Notes under the pieces: model-generated | Databases searched by the model: none | Told to the model about the DNA's origin: nothing | The model's input: the letters and a program-made list of their open reading frames with translations, nothing else | Program-made: the position numbers and the translations under genes | In this document: one piece after another, positions 1-5,229 of the stretch | Position numbering within the stretch: position 1 is the first letter of the stretch | How the letters are laid out: every line of letters begins with the position of its first letter | Assembly: GCA_934644855.1 (NCBI GenBank) | Contig: CAKUDJ010000077.1 | Span: 1 to 5,229 of the forward strand | Direction: 5' to 3' | From: an uncultured Elusimicrobiales bacterium | GTDB taxonomy: Bacteria; Elusimicrobiota; Elusimicrobia; Elusimicrobiales; Elusimicrobiaceae | Length of the DNA: 5,229 nucleotides

Positions 1-14
1 GTTTTACACCTCAC

Positions 15-46
15 ACAAAGGGCCTATCTTTCCATAGGCCCTTTGT
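15..46. terminator. Perfect 13-bp hairpin, probable end of an upstream transcript
   Basis: Positions 15-27 (ACAAAGGGCCTAT) are exactly complementary to 34-46, with a 6-nt loop CTTTCC. The stem is long and GC-rich in the middle, as in factor-independent terminators. However, no uninterrupted T run follows on either strand: the + side continues CCTATATAAAA, and the - side ends in GTGAGGTG. It lies upstream of the promoter of the 139-3507 gene, so it should not be in that gene's mRNA. The simplest reading is a terminator, perhaps bidirectional, of a gene left of the window. A protein-binding palindrome is an alternative. The structure is seen directly; the role is inferred. Confidence 0.5.
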
Positions 47-73
47 CCTATATAAAATGGGCCCAAACACCCC

Positions 74-101
74 TGGTCAAAAACAAGTTTTTTTCTATAA
101 T
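74..101 (+). promoter_or_regulatory. Sigma70-like promoter of the large exported-protein gene
   Basis: A consensus -10 box TATAAT sits at 96-101. A weaker -35 candidate TGGTCA (4 of 6 matches to TTGACA) lies at 74-79 with a 16-bp spacer containing a T-rich run (88-94). Transcription would begin near 108, giving a leader of about 30 nt before the ATG at 139. The -10 box is the left half of a perfect 12-bp palindrome (96-107). The - strand therefore also carries TATAAT, but no -35 match is found for that direction. Confidence 0.55.
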
Positions 102-125
102 ATTATAAAGAGATATTCTGTATAC

Positions 126-130
126 AAGGA
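126..130 (+). promoter_or_regulatory. Ribosome binding site fixing the start at 139
   Basis: AAGGA at 126-130 stands 8 nt before the ATG at 139. The residues that follow form a complete signal peptide, so this start is well supported. Confidence 0.75.
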
Positions 131-138
131 CCCTGTTT

Positions 139-216
139 ATGAAAACGCTTATAAGCCGCCTATTAATTGTTGCCTTTACTTGCAATATTTTACTGCCGAA
201 CCCTGCCGTTTTTGCC
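139..216 (+). other. Sec signal peptide coding region
   Basis: The first 26 codons give a short basic n-region (K2, R7), a hydrophobic core from L8 to about L19, a helix-breaking P-N-P at 20-22 and a small-x-small site V24-F25-A26. An alternative cut after A28 (A-Q-A) is also acceptable to signal peptidase I. C15 sits inside the core without a lipobox around it, so a lipoprotein is unlikely. Confidence 0.88.
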
Positions 217-3200
217 CAGGCCGTTCCCGAACGGCGGCAAGATACGGCTTTGGCGCCGTGGCATCAGATGATTTTCACACCCAATGCCGGGCAATTACAG
301 GGGACCGCTGATTTATTTGATACCCAGACGGAACCCTATAATGCCCGAGAAGACCAACGCTTGATTAAACGCGGCCTTGTTAAAACAGATGCCCAAATCA
401 ACCAGTTTTTAGCTAATGGAGACAAAACCTCCATCGTGGACTTTTTAACTAAAAACGAACTTCCCAAAGATGGCATCCAATGGGGAATGCAATCTTACAT
501 TCCCGGGATGTTTTTTACCCACCAACCGAAGGAATCCGCCAACGCGGCGATAGGAAGCTTAAACAAATTTTACGCTAACGGGCAAATAGACCCGTCCGAC
601 ATGATTGCCTTATTAGATGCCCCCTCGCCGCAAATTGCCTCCTGGGCCGCCGCTGCGCTGAGGACGCAGTTTTCTGTTTTTGATGACTCCAACCTGGAAC
701 TCTCTTTCCTGTATTTAGCCCTGGCGCCGGACGTACAAAAAATCATCTTAAAACGCTTAAACGCCCTGAAACAAAACCCGTTGTCCGAACGGGACGGGTT
801 TCCGGGCTTTTCGCTCTTCAAAAAAGTAGCCGGCAAACAAGTAGAGTCCCCGGAAAGCGTAGAATTGCGCGGCAATCTGGAAATTTTATTGGCCCAAATT
901 GCACTTATATACCAAAGCATTCTCCAATCAAAAGGATTCAACGCCTTTCGGGAGTATGAAAACATCATCAGCGCCGGACAAGCCGCATTAGGTGAAGATA
1001 CGGGTAAAAGTTTGTTAAGTGACGAGTTATCCCTTGCTTTTTATGCAAAACACAAAGAAGAGTTGTTAAAAAACTTAGACTACTGGCGCACCTTAAAAGA
1101 GGTCGTAGAGCAAACGCCCTCAAACACCCGTCTGTTGGAGGCGAATTACATCACGTCCGCCATGCTGATGTATGAGGGGGTGGGCGGCTTTATTAAAACA
1201 ATCACCTTTTTGGACGGGCAAAACACCAACTTAAATGGAACCAAAAAACAACATGACTTAAACCCGCCCAACTTTTCTGTGTTAGCCACGGCTTTTGATA
1301 CCTTTGCCAACCAGTATTTGCCCTTGATAGGAAGCCGGGAAAAGGCTATATCCGCCAAGCAAAAGAATGAAATTCTTAAAGCCTTGGTCCATTATGCCAA
1401 GGACGGCTCTGCGGCCGCCCAAGTGTTGGCGTTATCTTTATTATCCGCCATGTACGAAGCCGCCGCGCCTAAATGGACTTACGGGCAAGGCAACGATAAA
1501 GGCGCCAAAGGCGGCCCGTTTATGAACAAACAACAGGCCGACTACATTGCCGATAAAATAAAAGATTTTTACTGCCGTTTGGATGCAGCCACAGACCGCC
1601 CTGTCATGAATTTGGACGCAGACAAAAACCTGGAAATGCGCACCCAACTGGCAAAAGCATATAACCGTATCCGCCGGGATGCCCAAGGAACGATTGTGGA
1701 TGCAAAGAGCCCCAAGGGAAAGCCTTCCGTTCTCCATAACGGCAAACGCTACTATATGACTTGGGTAATGACCAAGGCGCAGCCCGTCCGCATACAAACA
1801 AAGGTAAAAAAATCCTCCGGCGGGGCGAAAGCCGGCGTAAACTCGCGCAACGTTTTGCAACTGAACATACCGCAAGGGCAGGGGCGCTCTTATAGCGGGG
1901 AAATTTCTGTATCCGGCCGGGAAGCGGGCTCCGGGAATATGCACACCGGGGCTTGGCATTGGGCCTCTAAAGACGGCAACGTTTGGCGCAAGATGAACGC
2001 GCAAGAAATTAAAATGGCCCAAGACTACGAACGTTGGGGCAACTGCTATGTCCGCGCCGGAAAAGAACCCCAAAAGTTGGGCTTAATAGCCCATAAACAC
2101 ACGGATGAAGTTATGTGGTTCCTCTTGTCCTGGGTTTCTATTGGGGTTGCTTTCAATCTTGTCGGCAAAGGGGTTAGCGCCGCGGGAACGGCCTTGCGCA
2201 TAGCCAAAGAGGCTAATAAATTGCCTGTGGCCCAACGCTTAGCCTATTTCCGCAGCTTTACCCAACAAGCCCGCAAGGCCCGCCAATTATCTAAAGAATT
2301 AGCCGATATTGGGGTAAAAGTAGAGCGCCACGCCCAAAAATTGGACGGCTCTATGTTTGTCACCAATGCCCTCAAAGACCTGACCCCCAAAGGCATTACG
2401 CGCGGTTATAAAATTACCCAACGCTTGCCGGGCGGCAAAGTAGTCACGCATAAAATTGCCGGGGAAGTTGCGGCCCGCCAACCCATCAACCCGGGCAACC
2501 TTCCGGTGGTAGCTAACGCTAAAGAAACATTAACCACCGTGACGGACTTGGTGGAGCGCTATGTGACAAAAGTTCCGCCATGGATGTCTAAAGCGGCCTA
2601 TAAAGAAGCCATCGCCACGGAAAACTTATTTAAGGCCGGGTTGGAAGGCTTAACCAAAGGTTCTTCCAAAGCGCCCGTCTTTATGGATTTCTCCCGCTCG
2701 CCTTATCCGCCCACCAACTATTTGGGCATACCATATAATATGGGCCCGGTGCGCTTGGATGTGTTGGACGCCATGAATAAACCGGGCGCGGTATTGGCGT
2801 CGGCCCTGCATGGACCCGCTAAATTTACGTTAAAATATGCGTTTCACGTAGGGACTTTCTTGGGCAGTATGGCAGCGTTGGATTTAATGCTGAACCCGGT
2901 GCAAGATATGTTGGACGGAAAATATCAAGACGCGCCGGCGGGCTCTGCGTGGTATTATAAGCCCATTAATTACGGGAAGAACATGATTGCGCCCTTATTT
3001 AATCAGCAAAAAATGGATGAAATTAACGGCTCATCCCTGTTCTTGCCGTTCAGATTAGCGGAAAAAGGACTCCAAACTTCTTGGAATGCCCTTGTCAAAT
3101 CGGCCCCGCCGACCAAAGAAGAAGTAGAAAAACAATTAGAGCAGAACCCCTATCTGCAAAAATACAAAAAAGAAGAGGAGGCTCTCCGGGCCGAATTTGA

Positions 3201-3507
3201 TAAAGATATGGACCAACTGATTGCATTGTGGCAAGAAAGCCAACGCAACCCGGGTGATGACTTTGCCGCTAATGACTATTTTGCGCTGTTGGAATATTTG
3301 GATAATAAATATGCCCAAAAATCCAAATATAATCTGGATACAAAATGGGAGCTCGTCAAACAGACGTTAGAATTAGGGGAGAACCCTTATGAAGCGCTCA
3401 AAGAGGCAAAAAAAGAAAAGCCGGAAGAAGTAGAAAAAGAGGTTGAATATGAAACCGATGAAGACGAAACATCGCCGGAATATGATTGGCTTCCAATAGA
3501 CGAATAA
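139..3507 (+). CDS. Giant exported protein of unknown function (1122 aa, signal peptide, two hydrophobic segments, acidic tail)
   Basis: I do not recognise a family for this protein. Residues 1-26 form a Sec signal peptide (K2, R7, hydrophobic core, V-F-A cleavage motif at 24-26). Residues about 30-450 are mostly alpha-helical, and 150-211 and 409-440 look like HEAT/ARM-style helical pairs, by eye only. Residues about 533-620 are beta-prone and basic, and end in a Trp-rich patch (W606, W608, W616). The mature chain has only two cysteines, C479 and C636, which could form a disulfide outside the cytoplasm. Hydrophobic segments lie at about 658-682 and 900-918, separated by a basic, partly amphipathic region with charged helices (about 685-745). 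The C-terminus has a likely coiled coil (about 992-1030) and an acidic end (1092-1122, rich in Glu/Asp). The reading frame is intact. It has its own promoter and terminator, so it is probably monocistronic. If both hydrophobic segments span the membrane, the 683-899 loop would face the cytoplasm by the positive-inside rule. A secreted scaffold or toxin-like protein cannot be excluded. Confidence 0.93.
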   Translation: MKTLISRLLIVAFTCNILLPNPAVFAQAVPERRQDTALAPWHQMIFTPNAGQLQGTADLFDTQTEPYNAREDQRLIKRGLVKTDAQINQFLANGDKTSIVDFLTKNELPKDGIQWGMQSYIPGMFFTHQPKESANAAIGSLNKFYANGQIDPSDMIALLDAPSPQIASWAAAALRTQFSVFDDSNLELSFLYLALAPDVQKIILKRLNALKQNPLSERDGFPGFSLFKKVAGKQVESPESVELRGNLEILLAQIALIYQSILQSKGFNAFREYENIISAGQAALGEDTGKSLLSDELSLAFYAKHKEELLKNLDYWRTLKEVVEQTPSNTRLLEANYITSAMLMYEGVGGFIKTITFLDGQNTNLNGTKKQHDLNPPNFSVLATAFDTFANQYLPLIGSREKAISAKQKNEILKALVHYAKDGSAAAQVLALSLLSAMYEAAAPKWTYGQGNDKGAKGGPFMNKQQADYIADKIKDFYCRLDAATDRPVMNLDADKNLEMRTQLAKAYNRIRRDAQGTIVDAKSPKGKPSVLHNGKRYYMTWVMTKAQPVRIQTKVKKSSGGAKAGVNSRNVLQLNIPQGQGRSYSGEISVSGREAGSGNMHTGAWHWASKDGNVWRKMNAQEIKMAQDYERWGNCYVRAGKEPQKLGLIAHKHTDEVMWFLLSWVSIGVAFNLVGKGVSAAGTALRIAKEANKLPVAQRLAYFRSFTQQARKARQLSKELADIGVKVERHAQKLDGSMFVTNALKDLTPKGITRGYKITQRLPGGKVVTHKIAGEVAARQPINPGNLPVVANAKETLTTVTDLVERYVTKVPPWMSKAAYKEAIATENLFKAGLEGLTKGSSKAPVFMDFSRSPYPPTNYLGIPYNMGPVRLDVLDAMNKPGAVLASALHGPAKFTLKYAFHVGTFLGSMAALDLMLNPVQDMLDGKYQDAPAGSAWYYKPINYGKNMIAPLFNQQKMDEINGSSLFLPFRLAEKGLQTSWNALVKSAPPTKEEVEKQLEQNPYLQKYKKEEEALRAEFDKDMDQLIALWQESQRNPGDDFAANDYFALLEYLDNKYAQKSKYNLDTKWELVKQTLELGENPYEALKEAKKEKPEEVEKEVEYETDEDETSPEYDWLPIDE

Positions 3508-3522
3508 TTTACATAAACCCCG

Positions 3523-3554
3523 GCGGGCACTTTTTACAAAGTGCCCGCTTTTTT
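3523..3554 (+). terminator. Factor-independent terminator of the large exported-protein gene
   Basis: Positions 3523-3533 (GCGGGCACTTT) pair perfectly with 3538-3548 around the 4-nt loop TTAC. T6 follows directly (3549-3554), then ATTT. It lies 15 nt after the TAA stop. This is a textbook intrinsic terminator for + strand transcription. Only the weaker A-rich complement is available for the - strand. Confidence 0.92.
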
Positions 3555-3572
3555 ATTTGGCTTTAACCAAAG

Positions 3573-3607
3573 GGCAAGGGCCCCCGCTTGCCGCACTTGA
3601 TGCGGCA
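3573..3607. other. Two overlapping small hairpins in the convergent intergenic region
   Basis: GGCAAG at 3573-3578 pairs with CTTGCC at 3587-3592 (6 bp, 8-nt loop). TGCCGCA at 3589-3595 pairs with TGCGGCA at 3601-3607 (7 bp, loop CTTGA). They share bases 3589-3592 and so cannot both form. A T run (3617-3622) follows the second stem on the + strand after a gap of 9 nt. It may act as a weak backup terminator. No gene lies downstream on the + strand that it could regulate. Confidence 0.3.
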
Positions 3608-3630
3608 TTAAAACAATTTTTTATTTACAA

Positions 3631-3673
3631 CATATAAAAAAGGAGCCCTTAAAAAGAGCTCCTTTTTCATATG
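3631..3673 (-). terminator. Terminator of the nfnB-nfnA operon
   Basis: Read on the - strand, a 10-bp stem AAAAAGGAGC/GCTCCTTTTT (arms at 3667-3658 and 3646-3637) encloses an 11-nt loop. After one mismatch (3668/3636) it extends by a further 5 bp (CATAT/ATATG). The descending arm runs into T6 (3641-3636). It begins 12 nt past the nfnA stop. The + strand also reads stem plus T5, so it may act in both directions and protect each convergent unit from the other. Confidence 0.85.
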
Positions 3674-3684
3674 TTTCTAAAGGC

Positions 3685-4539
3685 TTAATGCAAGCCGCAC
3701 TTACAGACGTGGTCTTTCTCGTACAGTTCCAAGCTTTCCTTTTCCTGCGGTTTATATTCGCCGGTGCGGCGGATAAGCTCGTCAAAATCAATGGTTTTGG
3801 ACGGAAACATCGGGCCGTCCACACACGCAAAACGCACTTTGCCGTCCACCGTCACGCGGCAGCAACCGCACATCCCGGTACCGTCCAGCATAATGGGGTT
3901 CAAACTGGCGTGCGGCTCAATGCCCAGCCGGTCCATTAAGCGGGAGGTAAATTTCATCATGGGAATCGGCCCGATAATAAACCCGGCGTTGATTTTTTCG
4001 CCGCCGTCCGCCAATGTTTGCAGGGCGTCCGTCACCATGCCTTTTTGGCCGTGGGAGCCGTCGTCCGTAGCGCAAACGGTGACGTCGGACACCGCGCGCA
4101 TTTCTTCTTCCAAAATCAGCAAACTTTTCGTGCGTGCCCCTAATACGGACACCACCCGGTTTCCGGCCTGCTTAAACGCGCGGGCAATCGGGAATACTTC
4201 CGCAATCCCTACGCCGCCGCCCACAACGGCCACCGTGCCGTAATTTTTAATTTCCACCGGCGTACCCAACGGGCCCGCTACATTTGCAAAACGCTCGCCT
4301 TGCGCCAGGGAATTAAACATCACGGTAGATTTACCAATCGCCTGGATAATGACCGTAATGGTACCTTTTTGCGCGTCCCAATCCACCAGAGTCACCGGCA
4401 CTCTTTCGCCGGTTTCGTTCGCACGCAAAATAACAAATTGCCCGGCCTTGGCCGTTTTGGCCACCAGCGGTTTGTAAATGACAAATTTGGTGACGACATC
4501 ACTTAAATTTTCTTTTACTAAAATGGTATTTTCTTCCAT
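3685..4539 (-). CDS. nfnA: NfnA/SudB-type small subunit of NADH-dependent ferredoxin:NADP oxidoreductase
   Basis: This 284-residue cytoplasmic flavoprotein is full length for its family. It binds FAD and a [2Fe-2S] cluster and handles NAD(H) in the electron-bifurcating Nfn complex (called sulfide dehydrogenase beta, SudB, in archaea). The N-terminal FAD-binding barrel carries R46-x-P48-x-T50, and the end of that domain has G-P-L-G (89-92). The nucleotide-binding Rossmann-like domain has G-G-G-V-G (107-111) and a D-D-G-S-x-G stretch (159-164). The C-terminal cluster motif is D219-G-T-G-M-C224-G-C226-C227 with C239 in C-V-D-G-P. Against the PyrK pattern CGxGxCxxC, the first Cys is replaced by D219. 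That gives the Asp-plus-three-Cys ligand set known for the Sud/Nfn family and argues against PyrK. C226 is an extra cysteine, and the chain ends in an unusual C279-K-C281-G-L-H. The start is one base after the nfnB stop, so the genes are probably translationally coupled. Confidence 0.9.
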   Translation of the reverse strand: MEENTILVKENLSDVVTKFVIYKPLVAKTAKAGQFVILRANETGERVPVTLVDWDAQKGTITVIIQAIGKSTVMFNSLAQGERFANVAGPLGTPVEIKNYGTVAVVGGGVGIAEVFPIARAFKQAGNRVVSVLGARTKSLLILEEEMRAVSDVTVCATDDGSHGQKGMVTDALQTLADGGEKINAGFIIGPIPMMKFTSRLMDRLGIEPHASLNPIMLDGTGMCGCCRVTVDGKVRFACVDGPMFPSKTIDFDELIRRTGEYKPQEKESLELYEKDHVCKCGLH

Positions 4540-4540
4540 A

Positions 4541-5229
4541 TTATTTTCCCCCTTTCAAGTAGGCGTCAATGCGCCCGGCGGCTTCCAGGCCGTCTTTCAT
4601 AGCCAACAGCACGGTGGCGCCGCCGCGGATAATATCCCCCCCGGCAAATACGCCCGGCAAAGAGGTGGCCCCGTTTTCGGCCAATTCTAGCACCCCGCGC
4701 GGCGTGGTTTTTAAGCCCGGCGTATGTTTGGGCAAAATGGGGTTGGGTTTCTGCCCGATAGCCACAATAACGGTTTGTACTTCCTGCACAAAATCAGAGC
4801 CCGGTATTTCCACCGGCCGGCGGCGGCCCCGCTCGTCGGGTTCGCCCAGTTCGTTGCGGGTAAAGCGAATCCCGGTGACACAGCCTTTTTCGTCCTGTAA
4901 AATTTCTTTCGGCGTGACTAAAAATTCAAACTTGATGCCTTCTTCTTTGGCGTGTTCCACTTCCGCGGCGCGGGCAGGCATTTCGGCGGCGCTGCGGCGG
5001 TAAGCAACCGTCACTTCGTCCGGCCCCAAGCGCATGGCGCAGCGGGCGGCATCCATGGCACTGTTTCCGGCGCCCAACACCACCACGCGCTTGCCTATTT
5101 TAATCGGCGTATCCGTCTGCGGGAATTTGAACGCCTGCATCAGGTTAATGCGGGTTAAAAACTCGTTGGCGCTGTATACGCCCACACCGTTTTCCCCGGG
5201 CACTCCCGTCATGGTGGGCAGACCCGCCC
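4541..5229 (-). CDS. nfnB: NfnB/SudA (GltD-like) large subunit, C-terminal half, cut by the window edge
   Basis: About 228 C-terminal residues are visible. The family is normally about 460-470 aa, so the N-terminal half with the [4Fe-4S] cysteines lies beyond 5229. The frame stays open to the edge and reads G-L-P-T-M-T-G-V-P-G-E-N, a typical internal segment of this family, so the ATG at 5212 is not the true start. Visible parts are a second Rossmann fold with G-A-G-N-S-A-M-D (5051-5074), a Y-R-R-S segment (4991-5002) expected to contact the NADPH phosphate, A-I-G-Q-K-P-N-P (about 4739-4762) and the FAD-binding C-terminal motif G-V-F-A-G-G-D-I-I-R-G-G (4619-4654). In the Nfn complex this subunit binds FAD, two [4Fe-4S] clusters and NADP(H), and is the site of bifurcation. 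Glutamate synthase small subunit (GltD) shares the fold. The adjacent nfnA, with no gltB visible, favours Nfn. Confidence 0.88.
   Translation of the reverse strand, partial: AGLPTMTGVPGENGVGVYSANEFLTRINLMQAFKFPQTDTPIKIGKRVVVLGAGNSAMDAARCAMRLGPDEVTVAYRRSAAEMPARAAEVEHAKEEGIKFEFLVTPKEILQDEKGCVTGIRFTRNELGEPDERGRRRPVEIPGSDFVQEVQTVIVAIGQKPNPILPKHTPGLKTTPRGVLELAENGATSLPGVFAGGDIIRGGATVLLAMKDGLEAAGRIDAYLKGGK
4548..4554 (-). promoter_or_regulatory. Ribosome binding site of nfnA inside the end of nfnB
   Basis: On the - strand AAGGGGG (4554-4548) lies 8 nt before the nfnA ATG at 4539, inside the last codons of nfnB. With only one base between stop and start, ribosomes finishing nfnB can pass directly to nfnA, which fits a need for equal subunit amounts. 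Confidence 0.75.

Noticed and set aside
102..107. Divergent - strand promoter from the palindromic TATAAT
   Set aside because: No acceptable -35 hexamer lies at the expected distance (about 124-130) on the - strand.
57..311. Open frame of 84 codons overlapping the start of the giant gene in another frame
   Set aside because: It would start upstream of the inferred promoter -10 box without a ribosome binding site, and it overlaps the signal peptide coding region. The translation looks like noise.
1441..2073. Antisense open frame of 210 codons inside the giant gene
   Set aside because: It lies fully opposite a well-supported coding frame and shows no recognisable domain. It looks like a shadow of the + strand codon bias.
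3573..3607. Mutually exclusive hairpins as a possible attenuator or riboswitch
   Set aside because: They lie after a strong terminator between two convergent genes, so there is no downstream gene on either strand for them to control.
3764..4243. Open frame of 159 codons on the + strand opposite nfnA
   Set aside because: It is antisense to a conserved gene whose cofactor motifs are all intact, and no ribosome binding site or domain is evident.
3685..4539. PyrK (dihydroorotate dehydrogenase electron transfer subunit) as the identity of the small subunit
   Set aside because: The first cluster cysteine of PyrK is Asp here, and the neighbour is a GltD-like large subunit. No pyrD is visible.
4569..5003. 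Open frame of 144 codons on the + strand opposite nfnB
   Set aside because: It is antisense to a clear flavoprotein frame. The Ser/Pro/Arg-rich composition is typical of a shadow frame.

Overview
The window holds one very long exported-protein gene on the + strand. It converges on the 3' half of a two-gene redox operon on the - strand. The genome is bacterial, with clear Shine-Dalgarno sequences, a Sec-type signal peptide and compact factor-independent terminators. The - strand pair is an NfnAB/SudAB-type flavoprotein, typical of strict fermentative anaerobes. That pair, together with a giant orphan signal-peptide protein, brings Elusimicrobiota-like gut anaerobes to mind. This taxonomic guess is an impression and nothing in the window proves it.

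Layout from left to right. Positions 1-138 are non-coding: a perfect 13-bp hairpin (15-46), then a sigma70-like promoter (TATAAT at 96-101) and a good ribosome binding site (126-130). Positions 139-3507 encode a 1122-residue protein that I cannot assign to a family. It has a signal peptide, a long alpha-helical N-terminal part with HEAT-like stretches, a central beta/Trp-rich part with the only two cysteines of the mature chain, two hydrophobic segments and a charged, acidic C-terminal tail. A strong terminator (3523-3554) follows, so the gene appears to be transcribed alone. Positions 3508-3684 hold only terminators and small hairpins.

On the - strand, transcription enters from beyond the right edge. 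The large subunit (nfnB/sudA/gltD-like, C-terminal half only, 5229 down to 4541) is followed after one base by the small subunit (nfnA/sudB-like, 4539 down to 3685), and then by its own terminator (3673-3631). The two subunits should form a flavin-based electron-bifurcating NADH-dependent reduced ferredoxin:NADP+ oxidoreductase. It exchanges electrons between NAD(H), NADP(H) and ferredoxin in the cytoplasm. The small subunit keeps the Asp plus three Cys ligand set of the [2Fe-2S] cluster, which separates it from the related PyrK family.

The two halves of the window are convergent, separately terminated and show no functional link. The least explained object is the 1122-residue exported protein. 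No clear novel multi-gene system is visible.
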